In this document: positions 26,194 through 37,000 of the stretch, in pieces
Position numbering within the stretch: position 1 is the stretch's first letter
How the letters are laid out: every line of letters begins with the position of its first letter
Assembly (NCBI RefSeq): GCF_011075055.1
Contig: NC_058147.1
Span: 6,944,001-7,008,000, forward strand
Direction of reading: 5' to 3'
DNA length: 64,000 nucleotides
Source of the DNA: Mangifera indica
Lineage: Eukaryota > Streptophyta > Magnoliopsida > Sapindales > Anacardiaceae
Position numbers and translations under genes: made by a program
Notes under the pieces: model-generated
Databases searched by the model: none
What the model was told of the DNA's origin: nothing
The model's input: the letters and a program-made list of their open reading frames with translations, nothing else

Positions 26194-26693
26194 GGCCAAG
26201 GACTATTTCCCACCCAAGCGTTAGTAGAAAGACAAATTCTCGTCCATTAAATTTTAAAAATCTAAATACTTATATTTATATTAAAATTCACGGTTAGGAT
26301 TAAGGATAAAAATACTATTTAATTAAAAATATTTAAAAAACTAAAAATTTATCAAAATTTTCCCTATGCATGAGAAGTTGGCCAAAGAATAGTAGGATGA
26401 GGAGGAGGAAGGGAAAATGATGAAACTCTATAAAGGAAATGATCACTTTTCAAACTTTAGGTGAAGAAAAATTGTTAATTTTTAAACCTAAGGGGTGAAA
26501 TGTGATAAATTTTTATTTTTTAAAATATTATTAGCTAAATAATATTTTTATTTTTAATTATAATAGTAAATTTTAATATAAGAGTGAATATTTAGATTTT
26601 AAAAAATTAATGAGTGAGTATTCGAGTTTATTAAAATTATTGGATGAAAATTTCCATTCCACTAAACCTTGGGTGGGAAATAGTCCTCTAGCC
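26194..26693. mobile_element. MULE-like MITE with perfect 9-bp TSD
   Basis: Starts GGCCAAGGACTATTTCCCAC and ends GTGGGAAATAGTCCTCTAGCC. It is flanked exactly by TTATCATTT on both sides (26185-26193 and 26694-26702). At 500 bp it is the shortest complete copy, lacking most of the GC-rich core. It sits only 36 bp before the next copy, upstream of extensin 1. Confidence 0.92.
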
Positions 26694-26729
26694 TTATCAT
26701 TTTACAAAGACTTTTATTCCCCCTTGAAA

Positions 26730-27652
26730 GGGAAAAGAATTATTTTCCACTCAATTTTTAGGTTATTTTCAAACCTACATCCACGGGAGATGAAAAACCT
26801 CTATTCCCACCTATAGGCAAACTTCTGTTAATTTTTTCTATTAAAGGGAGAGATAAAATAGTTATTTTACTATTTATATTAAAAAGTTATAAAATTTATT
26901 ACTTTTCACCCCCCTTAGGTTTAGAAACTAACATTTCACTTTTACCTAAAGTTTTTAAACTTTAAAAAGTAACATTTTCACCCCTAAACCTAAGGTTTTT
27001 ATATTTTTTAAAATGCAACCGCCCCTCATAACTTTAAAACTAGCAATTTTACCCTCATTTTTCAACTTCTTCTTCAGACATCGTCTCTGACCTCCTCCTT
27101 CTTCTAGTGCGACGGTGGTGGTGGGTTGAAGAAATCTTCATTTCCTCATCGCACGGTGCGACGAAGAGACAAAAACCTCACCGTCGCTCCACCTAGACGA
27201 CGAAGGACAACACTTCATCGTCCTTCGTCACTCGTCGCGTCGTCTAGACACAACAATGAAGGACGACGCTTCGGCCTTTTCTTTCAGATCTGGATGACGC
27301 TTCATCGTCTAAATCTAGGTGATGAAGGGTCATCCTTTGTAATCGGAGATGGGAGATCGGTGGAATGCATCGGCCGTCGGTGATGGTCGGAGAAGGAAGC
27401 AAACCCTAGGGGTGAAATCTAAACTTTTCAAACTTTGAGGATGGGTTGAGGTGTTAGTTTTTAAAACCTAGAGGGAGGAAATGGTGAAATTTTAAAGTTT
27501 TAAAATTTATAGTTAAAATAACGGTTTTACCCTGTCCCTAACTGAAAATTTGGATGACAGTTTGATTATAGGTGGGAATAAGGGTTTTTCATCTCCCGTG
27601 GGTATAAGGTTGAGAATAGCCTAAAAGTTGGATGGGAAATAGTCCTTTTCCC
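26730..27652. mobile_element. MULE-like MITE, long-TIR subfamily, perfect 9-bp TSD
   Basis: Starts GGGAAAAGAATTATTTTCCA and ends with its inverse, finishing GTCCTTTTCCC. It is flanked by CCCTTGAAA at 26721-26729 and 27653-27661. The second terminal block CCACGGGAGATGAAAAACC reappears inverted near 27590. The core (27060-27400) carries GACGAAG/CGTCGT sequence and an open frame at 27126-27383 that closely parallels the core of 61938-62989, so I regard it as element sequence rather than a gene. Its right end lies about 230 bp before the TATA box of extensin 1. Confidence 0.92.
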
Positions 27653-27881
27653 CCCTTGAAATTATGAAACCACATATCATCCATAATATTGCTTACATTT
27701 TTTTTTTCGGTATTTATCTTGCAAATTGCAACTCTCTGATATAAGCCGAAATAAAGATCCAAATAATTTTTAAAAGTCAAGTTCATACACGATATTCAAT
27801 GATTTAGGGTTCGATTTGTTGTGATTAAAGTCAAATTTTACCATGATAAGTTGGTGAGAAAGTAAAGGTAAAACCAAATTC

Positions 27882-27889
27882 TATATAAA
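27882..27889 (+). promoter_or_regulatory. TATA box of extensin 1
   Basis: TATATAAA, 74 bp before the start codon, inside AAATTCTATATAA, which is shared with extensin 2. The leader that follows contains AGCAAAAGCAAAACCCA, also shared. Confidence 0.8.
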
Positions 27890-27955
27890 GAGGGGGAGAG
27901 GCTTAGATTGAGAGCACAAGCAAAAGCAAAACCCACTTAATATTTTGTAGCGAAA

Positions 27956-28507
27956 ATGGGGAGTTCAATGGCCTCTCTTTTGGCCACTCTTTTAGTTTTG
28001 ACAATCTCTCTTAGTTTGCCTTTTGAATCCTCAGCTGACGATGTTTACTCTTCTCCTCCACCACCCAAAAAATCTTCACCACCACCTCTTCCTCCAGTTC
28101 ACAAGTCACCGCCGCCTCCGCCACCAGTTTACAAGTCTCCACCACCACCTCACGAGAAACCCTACAAATACAAGTCCCCTCCACCCCCACCACCAGTTTA
28201 CAAGTCTCCCCCACCACCACCTAAGTACAAGTCTCCACCACCCCCACCACCCGTATACAAGTCTCCTCCTCCACCAGTCTACAAATCACCACCACCACCA
28301 CCAGAGAAACCTTACAAATACAAGTCCCCACCACCTCCTCCACCAGTCTACAAGTCTCCTCCTCCACCAAGCAAGAAGCCACATAAATACGAGCCTGCTC
28401 CACCTCCTAAACCAGTCTACAAGTCTCCACCGCCACCTCCACCTGTTTACAAATCCCCACCACCTCCCCATTACGTCTATTCATCTCCTCCTCCCCCCCA
28501 CTACTAG
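27956..28507 (+). CDS. Extensin (SPn / YK cross-linking type), copy 1
   Basis: An intronless 183-residue coding sequence. Residues 1 to about 27 (MGSSMASLLATLLVLTISLS..SADD) form a secretion signal. The rest is almost wholly SPPPP/SPPPPPP blocks alternating with VYKS and EKPYKYKS modules, ending in HYVYSSPPPPHY. In extensins the prolines after Ser are hydroxylated and arabinosylated in the secretory pathway, and the tyrosines take part in oxidative cross-links, building a cell-wall network. About a dozen Tyr-containing modules are visible. The protein is about half the length of its neighbour at 33209, from fewer repeat units. One module is KKPHKYEPAPPPKP, a degenerate unit absent from the other copy. 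The TATA box and leader support the chosen ATG. Confidence 0.95.
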   Translation: MGSSMASLLATLLVLTISLSLPFESSADDVYSSPPPPKKSSPPPLPPVHKSPPPPPPVYKSPPPPHEKPYKYKSPPPPPPVYKSPPPPPKYKSPPPPPPVYKSPPPPVYKSPPPPPEKPYKYKSPPPPPPVYKSPPPPSKKPHKYEPAPPPKPVYKSPPPPPPVYKSPPPPHYVYSSPPPPHY

Positions 28508-28542
28508 AAACTAGATAATGGCTCTGATAGCTTGCTTTCAAG

Positions 28543-28699
28543 GTAAAATTCTACGCTCTATATATAATTATCACCATTCATAAACATTTACTTTATACTT
28601 AACATACAAAATTCTTCTGGTACCTGAAAGCTGCATGCATTGCATCACATTTGATAAGCATTTCTTTTTTAATGTAATTTAAATATAAAATTGTTGCAG
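28543..28699 (+). other. 3'-UTR intron of extensin 1
   Basis: Thirty-five bases after the stop, CTTTCAAG/GTAAAA forms a donor, and TTGTTGCAG ends the intron. Extensin 2 has an intron at the same place, so it predates the duplication. Introns just after the stop codon are known in some dicot extensin genes (for example the tobacco extensin terminator region). Confidence 0.75.
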
Positions 28700-29059
28700 C
28701 AGGCAGCGGAGAACAGTACCACATATACATGCAGTTGAAGTGTTGTCTCTTGAAGAGATCTACAGTGAGAGAGAGGGGGTTCAGCGTTTGGTTTATCTTA
28801 TATAATTACGTATAGAAGCATATATATAATAATAATTGTCAATGGACATATAGAAAAGAAAGAAAAAACCTGTCATTTTCATGTATTCATGGTTTATGTA
28901 TTTCATATCTACTTTATAAAAATAAATACATTTCTCATTAAATTTGTGCTCAATATTTATTCTACAAAGTTTGATTTTATTACAATTTTTCTAATGTTTG
29001 TAAGCACACGTCACATATACATGTGGAATGCAAGTTTTGTTATTAAAAATAAAATTATG

Positions 29060-29215
29060 GTTATTCTATTTTGAGTATATAAATAGAAGACAAATTTGAT
29101 ATATGTCATCAAGTGATTGATGATTTTAAATTAACGATAAAATAATACCTAATCATATGATAATACATTAAATATATACTCATTTGTATACTCAAAATAG
29201 TTAGATATAATATTA
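29060..29215. repeat. AT-rich palindromic MITE-like unit
   Basis: TATTTTGAGTATATAAATAG on the left and its inverse ATACTCAAAATAG on the right, with GATTTTAAATTAACGATAAAATAATACC inside. This is the same family as the 14611 cluster and one of its best-preserved palindromes. Confidence 0.6.
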
Positions 29216-29432
29216 CTTTTAATTTAATACGTAGGAACTAATTTAACACAATTTAATTAACTATTTAGCCGAATATAAACAAAATATAAGTTCAATATTC
29301 TTTGAAACATTATTTTATAATTAAATTAACTGAAAATTTATATGTAATATTTTTTTAGTCAGGATTTCTTGAAATAATTTCATCAAAGATTACGAATATA
29401 TACATCCAATCATGAAAGTATATGGTTTGATG

Positions 29433-29435
<3 letters not shown>

Positions 29436-29502
<67 letters not shown>
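29436..29502. repeat. (TA)n microsatellite
   Basis: About 67 bp of AT dinucleotides between the two extensin genes. Confidence 0.97.
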
Positions 29503-29505
<3 letters not shown>

Positions 29506-29509
29506 AATA

Positions 29510-31690
29510 ATTAAAACCGGAATCTAAAATTTCAATTGAAAAAAAAAAAAAGGAATATAATTTCTTTTAATGTGTACCTAATTTAGAACCGAGAAAAATG
29601 ATAGGATAGTAATGCTATTTATCTCAAATACTTACCCAGATGATCTTCATCTTATTTATGTATCAGTATGACAATATCACATCGCTTGAGTTATATTAAC
29701 CTTATTTGAGGGGGGTCTAAATGATTTTAACTAGTACTTTAGGGATTAAATGAATATAACCATTAAAAAGGGGTTAGACAAAATTTATTTATATATATAA
29801 GAAGGTTTTTGCATGCAGTTGAATTATATTCAATATTAGTATCTGAATATAATATTGTCAACCAAACTTGCTGTGATGCATTTAATGAAAATGAGAGGTG
29901 TTTTTCTGAGAATGCAAAGTGGTTAAACTGGTCAAATAACATATATTACATTTAATGAAAAGTTTTGGTACTACACTCAACCTCTTTTAACGTGTAATGA
30001 TCTAATGGTATACATTTTCTTAATCAAATCGACATACAAACCCAAGTGACGATAACATCCTTTCATTCGAAGTATATAAAAACCAAGGGACAAAACAAAA
30101 GAAAGGATATTTTGGGAGCCTTTTGATCTTTCTACAGTAGTACAAAGCTTACCCTCAGAGATTTCTTACTGTCTCATTAACATTTTCATAAGCTCACATG
30201 GAGTATACCCTTCAAGTTCTCTCCAGAAGATTTTTTATTAGTCTTTGTAATTATTATATGTAAACATATTGTAAAAAGAAAAGAGTAAATAATAATACAT
30301 TCTTTATAGTACTTCGATTAGGCCTTTCATGTAATATCTATAAATAGTTACATATTTACGTTAGCATTAACGTTCAACTTACTTTGGATTATATCTTTTC
30401 AATCAAATTATGTTGTCACAATCTTTCCAATTTTTCAATCAATCAAATTAATTTATAAATTACTTAAAAATATGCATGTTCCATGTGTGAGAATGAGATA
30501 AATGAGAAAATGCAAAGTGCAAGTTTGCTAATTTTGCAACTATAACAAATAATTAATAATCATATGAAACCTCAAGGGTTCATATGTGTTTCTGTTTTGA
30601 CTATTCACAGCTTTCAAATTCAATTGCCATTTGCCGAAATAATCACAGCCTTGGACATTTTTGGTAATGCAAAATTTAGGTTAAGTTTAGAGATGATTGG
30701 CTCAAAAATTTGTCCAATATGTCGGTTACCAGCTCCAAATTATATAAAATTATATGGACCGTGGACTATGGCTAAATTAATTATATTAAACTATATAGTA
30801 AATTAATTTATGGATTCGCCATTATCTTTTTAAATCTATTTGTATAAGTTAACATCATTCTAGCTAGCAGTACTTCGTAAATAACTAAAAGTCTAAAATA
30901 ACACGAAGACAAATTGATGGCTGCGTCTATATTCGATATTTAGGGCTAACGTTATTTTATTGTAATGTGCAATTAAAAGTTAAAACTATAATATAAAAGA
31001 CAATTTATAAAATCCCAATTCATGATATGTCAATTTAATTCCTTTTGTAATATATTTTTTTAGTTTTGTTCTCCGTTATTAAATTATACATTCAAAGCTT
31101 ATTTCTTGTTTTATGTATCTTCAAGCATATAGAGTTTTGTTTTAAAAAATAAAATATAAATATGTAAGTGAAATGTAATATTATTATTAAAAAATGTTTA
31201 CAAATCATGATAAAGAGAATGAGGTAACAATGTTTGAAGGTATCAAATTTTGTATTTTTCTATCAAGGAAATTAAATTTTCGGCTTTTTCTATTGAAAAA
31301 TTTTAATTTTTAGATTTTTCTATTGAATAATTAAATTTTTACTATTTTTTTAGTAAAAGTATTAAATTAATCACCTTATTTTTAAAATAAAACAAAATAA
31401 TAGAAAATACTAAAAGTTTGATTTTTTTATAATAAAATTTAAAATTTTGGTTTATTGAATAGAAAAATTTTGACAATTCCATCCTTTCATTAGAATTAAA
31501 AAAAAAAAGTCCATTTAATTGTAAGATGTTAATGTTTTTCAATATTATTATAGTATCCAATTCTGAATTTAATTTGAAAATTTATCCAAATATAAATAAT
31601 TATGATATTAATATCCTAGCAGGATATATATGACTGATATGGACATTGGATAACATATTTGACAAAATTAAATCAAAATTGTCAAGCAAA
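29510..31690. other. Intergenic between extensin units, no gene supported
   Basis: AT-rich. A TATATAAAAACCAAGG motif at about 30071 looks like a core promoter but is followed by no credible coding frame. The 80-codon frame at 30564-30806 has no family resemblance. Confidence 0.45.
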
Positions 31691-33136
31691 TAAAACAAAA
31701 TATTGGAGTTTTGGGTGTACCTAAAGTTTCCACGTAGGTTTTCCATTGAAATTTTGGTTCATAATTTGCCAACCACCGTACCAACTTTGATCTTGAATTG
31801 AGCCCACCATTGCTTTTTCTCTGTTGTTTGGTGCAATCCTCATCGCCACAATTTTTTCAGTAAATCAATTTGGAAAATTCAAAACCCATTACCATTTTCT
31901 TCAACATAAGCCAAACCTGGCATTAATTAGGAGGATCTCAGCTACGTTGCTTGAACGTTATTTCATTCGTATTTTTACTGTATTTCATTTGTTCCTTTTT
32001 TTTCTTTGTTTCCAACAACGTCAAGTTAAATCCGTAGCAGAAATATAGTCAGATCTTCGTGCTTTTTTTTTTTTTTTTGTTTAGTCTTCACCAACTCTTT
32101 TGTACAGCTATGAACACCATATGAATTGGAATGGTTAGTTCTGACAAGTAAATATTACTGCACATGGCACGTGAGAGGAATCTTCTAAAGGGTTGAAAAC
32201 AGGATAGCTTACATTTATAAAGAGAGATATATATTAACTATGACCTACGCGTTTGACATGTTTATTGTTCTGTTATTTAACTTAATCACAAATTTTCTAG
32301 ACGGGATGGAGACTTCATAACATGTGCATCATATATTAATTAAAAGAATTTGACCTAATTCTAGAGTTTAATATATTTTGTTAATCCTAGGAGTTAGTAA
32401 AACTAATGAATATTAGAATTTTTAAGAAAAAAGTTTTGGTATATACCTCTCCTACATTTGCAAAAATTTGAGTTCTATTTTGCAATTATATTATGGATTA
32501 GTTGAGTATAAAGCGGTAAACAGTTTCTGAAATGCAACTTTTAGCCAAAATTGAAAGGAAAAAACAGACAATATCTAATATTATCTATTACTAAGAAGTT
32601 GTAGGCCGTAGCGCCCACAGAAATAACCTAAAAGTTCTACATTTGTTGTTGAACATGAGAAATTCAGATTTGAGAGAAGAGAGTAAGTGAAGAAATGCAG
32701 ACTGAGAGAGATGAAGGTTGAGCCGGCACTGGTCCCATCTTTCCAAGACCCAAGAAAATCTACAAAAATTAGGCAACTTCATGCAGATGCAATGTTTCCA
32801 AGCTCCATCATATGATAATATAAATGTATCATTCATAATTTAATTAATTTTCAAAGACATTTAGTGTTTGAATTATTGAACTTGAAAAGACTAAATCAGC
32901 ACAATCATAATGTTACTTTATTCCCTGCTTAGCTTGCACCCTCTTTCAAGCAAAAATCAATCAAGAGTTAAAATTAAAAAGAAAAAAAAAAAAACTGTTC
33001 AATGTAAGGTTTGTCCAAATCTTGTTCGTTGTTTTCATACTAGAACCATTTAGGGTTAAAATTAATTGATTTGTTTTTTAGAAAAAGACAATTTTACCTT
33101 TGGTACTTTCTAGTGTTGAGGGTAAAAAGCAAATTC

Positions 33137-33143
33137 TATATAA
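33137..33143 (+). promoter_or_regulatory. TATA box of extensin 2
   Basis: TATATAA in AAATTCTATATAAG, 72 bp before the ATG at 33209. It places the in-frame upstream ATG at 33071 before the promoter core, so that ATG cannot be the start. Confidence 0.8.
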
Positions 33144-33208
33144 GTAGGGGAGGAGCGTTGCTTGAGAGCATAAGCAAAAGCAAAAGCAAAACCCCATTTA
33201 GAAAAATT

Positions 33209-34219
33209 ATGGGGTCTTCAATGGCCTCTGTTTTGGCCACTCTTCTAGTGGTAACTCTCTCTCTAAGTTTGCCTTTCGAAACCAATGCCGATGATCACTA
33301 CCATTACTCTTCTCCTCCGCCACCCATAAAGCCTTACCACTACAAATCTCCGCCACCTCCGCCACCCGTGTACAAGTCACCACCACCCCCACCACCGGTT
33401 TACAAGTCTCCTCCCCCACCAGTGTATAAGTCACCACCACCACCAGAAAAGCCATACAAATACAAGTCCCCACCCCCACCACCCGAAAAGCCTTACAAGT
33501 ACAAGTCTCCTCCACCACCTCCAGTCCACAAGTCTCCACCACCTCCCGAGAAGCCATATAAGTACAAGTCCCCACCACCACCACCTCCAGTCCACAAGTC
33601 TCCACCACCTCCCGAGAAGCCATATAAGTACAAGTCCCCACCACCACCTCCCCCAGTCTACAAGTCTCCACCCCCACCACCCGAAAAGCCTTACAAGTAC
33701 AAGTCTCCTCCTCCACCACCTCCAGTCCACAAGTCTCCACCACCTCCCGAGAAGCCATATAAGTACAAGTCCCCACCACCACCTCCCCCAGTCTACAAGT
33801 CTCCACCCCCACCACACGAAAAGCCTTACAAGTACAAGTCTCCACCACCACCTCCGGTTTATAAGTCCCCTCCTCCACCACCTCCAGTCTACAAGTCTCC
33901 ACCACCTCCTCCCGAAAAGCCATATAAGTACAAATCCCCACCTCCTCCCGAGAAGCCATATAAGTACAAATCCCCACCTCCTCCTCCAGTTTACAAGTCT
34001 CCACCACCACCAACCGAGAAGCCTTACAAGTACAAGTCTCCTCCGCCCCCACCAGTTCACAAATCTCCACCACCACCTCCCCCAGTTTACAAGTCTCCAC
34101 CGCCACCTCCTCCCAAGAAGCCATATAAATACAAATCCCCACCTCCTCCTCCAGTTTACAAGTCCCCTCCTCCTCCTCATTACATCTACGCTTCACCACC
34201 TCCTCCACACCACTACTAG
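33209..34219 (+). CDS. Extensin (SPn / YK cross-linking type), copy 2
   Basis: An intronless coding sequence of 336 residues. The open frame extends upstream to 33071, but the TATA box at 33137, the leader shared with copy 1 and the conserved MGSSMAS opening fix the start here. The signal peptide (residues 1 to about 27) is followed by a regular array of [13 protein letters not shown] and [12 protein letters not shown] modules and a closing [13 protein letters not shown]. The YKYK pairs are candidate sites for intra- or intermolecular tyrosine links in the cell wall. It carries about twice as many modules as copy 1, and adjacent DNA repeats are nearly identical (for example the [20 protein letters not shown] units around 33540-33780), pointing to recent expansion by unequal exchange or slippage. 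Confidence 0.95.
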   Translation: MGSSMASVLATLLVVTLSLSLPFETNADDHYHYSSPPPPIKPYHYKSPPPPPPVYKSPPPPPPVYKSPPPPVYKSPPPPEKPYKYKSPPPPPEKPYKYKSPPPPPVHKSPPPPEKPYKYKSPPPPPPVHKSPPPPEKPYKYKSPPPPPPVYKSPPPPPEKPYKYKSPPPPPPVHKSPPPPEKPYKYKSPPPPPPVYKSPPPPHEKPYKYKSPPPPPVYKSPPPPPPVYKSPPPPPEKPYKYKSPPPPEKPYKYKSPPPPPVYKSPPPPTEKPYKYKSPPPPPVHKSPPPPPPVYKSPPPPPPKKPYKYKSPPPPPVYKSPPPPHYIYASPPPPHHY

Positions 34220-34254
34220 AAAGTGTGCCCTTTGATATCTAGCTTCCTTTTCAG

Positions 34255-34353
34255 GTACATTTATATTCCACATTACTCTTAAAAAACAACTTCTTCAATA
34301 AAAATACTCACATTAAATGATTAATTAACACTATTTTTTTTTCTTTTTTGCAG
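34255..34353 (+). other. 3'-UTR intron of extensin 2
   Basis: Donor TTTTCAG/GTACAT 35 bp after the stop; acceptor TTTTTTGCAG/GAG. It is positionally equivalent to the intron of copy 1 but only 99 bp long. Confidence 0.75.
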
Positions 34354-35493
34354 GAGAAAGAAGGGAATAGCTGTATCAAAATAAAGGAGTATAGTTGAAG
34401 AGACCTGTATCTCCGGTGTGAAAGAAATTAAGCGGGTTTCCGCGTTTGCATTTGTTGTATTGTCCTTTTTAATTATAAAAATAATAAGCATGTAAAAAAG
34501 AAATTAATTATCAAAAGATTGTCGGATTCTCATTTTCATGCAGTGATAGTTTCTGTAATTGCACTCTTCTTTTAATCTGGTCCCCCTTGTTGAACTTTAA
34601 TGAAATTATCAATAGTTTTTGAACAGCAATGCACAGGTTGATCGTATGATAAGTGAAAATTTTAATGGATTTTCATATTAAATTGTCATACTTTAAAAAC
34701 TGAATCTGACATTATGTTTGGTAAAATTAAATACTTATTTAAAATGCAAGCCTGCATGGATTTTCATGCAACTGGTGTTGAAAGGAAAGCGCTTTTAGGG
34801 GGAATTGATAGATTTAACACTATATTCTATATTATTACTATGCTTATGTGGTCAATGGCAAAGTTCTTTAATCCTCCAACATGGAGCCTACCATGCAGAG
34901 CAAATCATTGCCTCACAAATAAATTAGGGATATTAAATTTTTTATCATACAAAAACGTTACTCACTTTAAATCATAAACAAAAATACCACAATAATAGTA
35001 TATTTTTTCAAAATATCCCCATTAATATAACTCATACAAAAAAAAAGAATATCACAACAATAATCTCTCTTTTTTTTAGTCTTCTAATAAAAAAGAAATT
35101 TTTGTAACATGAAAAAAATTATTCAACAAAGAAGACATCTGTGATTGAATAATAAAACCCGTGAGAGAAAGTCATGTTTATAACTTCCTGTAAAATATAA
35201 TTTTGTTGTAATTTCATATTATTAGATTATTTAATGTTGTGCTTTTATATTGTTGTATTGTGTAATGTTGTTATAATATTATATTGATGGTTAAAAATAC
35301 GAAAATCCAAATATAGATAAAAACCAAATGTTGAACCAGTTGACAGAAAACCAGGGGTTGATGTTAACTGATCCCACATGTAAAAAGTTGTTTAAACATA
35401 AGTGTTTAACACAATTGTTTAACGCCAATATCAATCCATTACAGGCCTCTAACATGTATATAAATTTAAAAAATTTAAATTCAAAAATTTATA

Positions 35494-35525
<32 letters not shown>

Positions 35526-35896
35526 TATAAATATATTATATATATAAAACCCAAGTTAAGACAAAAAATTAAATATCCCAATAAATTATAAATGCAAAAG
35601 CTGGAGTCCTTTTGATGGCTGCCAATTTTAGTTGTTTATAAGGCCACTTGACTCTTGTTATGATTGTACTTAATTTGACTGGTCTGCCAGTGTAACACCA
35701 ATGTTAATTAAGCTTAATTTCTAACAATAATTTAGAATGTTTTTGCATAATATAATTTCTCTGATTGGACATAATAAGTTTTTCAAAAACAATATATAGA
35801 TGGGTAAAAAACCTTTTAAGCACATATTTTTATTTGCGGAACACCTAGATAGAAATAAAATTAAATATAGAAAGATAATGGCAATTTTTTTTTTTT

Positions 35897-37000
35897 TGAG
35901 TCAATTGTATGTTCCTACTCAAGGTTTGGCCTAAAAACAATTTTCTATCCCTTAATGGTATATAAAACACTTCCTCACCCAAAATCAATCTCCTTCAAAA
36001 AAAAAACTAATATTATCAGGATAAAATAGTATTTTATTATTTAGATATTTTGAAAATAAATTAAATATAACATTTTATATAGATCTCATCTAAAAGTTTA
36101 AAACATAACATTTTGATTCATTTTGAAAATGTATGACTCAACCCTGTAATCCATTGGAAACCTTACTCGTCATCACTGTTATTGTTGACTCTCCACTGTC
36201 ACGATCTTATTCTCTAAACCCTAAACTACTATCACAATCTATCTAGTCGTGATCTGAGATGACGCCAACAATTTAATTAGTTCAATTCATCAAAAACTCG
36301 TTTCCTTGATGACTTGATCAATTTGAGTCATCAACATAATTTTAGATCGCAACTGGAGAAAGGGTGGTGGGAGGCTGATAGAGATACAAAGAAGATTGTA
36401 GCACTGAGGTGTTGAAAGTGTGGGTGGATTGTCGGCAGGGCTAGATTCGAGCCGAGCTCAGCTCGGCTCGCAGGGGGGCAAGGCTGGATTCGAGCCGAGC
36501 CGAGCTCGGCTCGCAGCCAGCTCGGGCTCGGCTCAGCTTTTTAATGGCCGGTTCGAGTTCGGCTTGAGCTCGACTCGAGCCGAATTCGGCTCGGCTCGAG
36601 TTCGGCTCGTTTTCAGCTCTGCTCGGTAACGGCTCGGCTCGGTTCATTTTTTATATCAAAACGACACCGTTTTGTATATATATATGGATCAAAACGACGC
36701 CGTTTTGTATAAAAAAATTTTTAAAAAAAAATATCGAGCCAACCCGAACCAGCTCGGGCTCGGCTCGAGCTCGATCGAGCCGAGCTGAGCCCGGCTCGTT
36801 TCGAGCTCGAACCGAGCCGAGCTCGAACTTGAGCTTGCTCGGTTCGAATTCAACCCTAATTGTCGGAGAAAGGGGTGGTGGGAGTTGATCGAGAAACCAA
36901 GGAAGACAGGGTGAGAGTAAAATAAAGGGAAATAAGAGAGTTTCTATGTAAATTGAATATCTAAAGGGTTTTTTTTTTAATTTTTGTTAATTTAAGGTGA
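35897..37000. mobile_element. Degenerate MULE-like MITE hosting a nested hAT MITE
   Basis: The left edge GTATGTTCCTACTCAAGGTT resembles the family terminus, and the interior shows the familiar pyrimidine-rich then GGAGAAAGGGTGGTGGGAG purine-rich arms. The right terminus is not clear, so the end coordinate is approximate. The 34714-34977 frame and the stretch 34500-35890 before it show no supportable gene. Confidence 0.4.
36436..36858. mobile_element. hAT-like MITE (GAGCCGAGC family), nested, 8-bp TSD
   Basis: Left end CAGGGCTAGATTCGAGCC; right end GGTTCGAATTCAACCCTA. It is flanked by a perfect 8-bp duplication ATTGTCGG (36428-36435 and 36859-36866). Both arms are dense in GAGCTCGGCTCG-type sequence, inverted around a centre with two AAAACGACRCCGTTTT palindromes. 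The open frames here on both strands (about 68 codons, RA/SS-rich) are products of this repeat. A second copy lies at 58553-58868. Confidence 0.93.

Larger units (their letters stand above)
24750..28870 (+). repeat. Tandem segmental duplication, first copy (extensin unit 1)
   Basis: Collinear similarity to 31700-34480. The shared blocks include CCACGTAATTTCCCATGCATTGAAA against CCACGTAGGTTTTCCATTGAAA, ATAAGCCAAACCT in both copies, and the GGTCCCAT...GTTAGGCAgCTaaaTTCATG block (26094-26152 against 32732-32784). They also share the TATA/leader region, the coding sequence and the 3'-UTR intron. This copy is longer upstream because of MITEs at 25547, 26194 and 26730. The judgement is by eye; no alignment was run. 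Confidence 0.65.
31700..34480 (+). repeat. Tandem segmental duplication, second copy (extensin unit 2)
   Basis: Counterpart of 24750-28870. It is shorter upstream of the gene (about 1.5 kb against about 3.2 kb) because it lacks the three MITEs. Shared landmarks are listed under the first copy. Confidence 0.65.

Noticed and set aside
27126..27383. 85-codon frame upstream of extensin 1
   Set aside because: It is inside the MULE-MITE at 26730-27652 and parallels the non-coding core of 61938-62989.
30564..30806. 80-codon frame with CPIC-like residues
   Set aside because: One CxxC-type pair is not enough for a zinc finger. There is no supporting neighbour exon, and the composition is AT-driven.
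33071..33208. Upstream in-frame ATG extending extensin 2 by 46 residues
   Set aside because: It lies upstream of the TATA box and would place the signal peptide internally. The conserved MGSSMAS start is shared with extensin 1.
33207..34208. Minus-strand open frames of 333 and 249 codons opposite extensin 2 (and similar ones at 28011-28471)
   Set aside because: They arise because CCN and AAG/TAC-rich repeats read without stops on the opposite strand. The products are Glu/Val/Cys- or Arg/Trp-rich repeats with no family, and the sense frame is a clear extensin.
36216..36224. AAACCCTAA-like motifs as possible interstitial telomere sequence
   Set aside because: They are single units scattered in element interiors, not tandem arrays.
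36420..36647. Two antiparallel 68-69-codon Ala/Ser/Arg-rich frames
   Set aside because: They are generated by GAGCCGAGC repeats of a hAT MITE with a defined 8-bp duplication.
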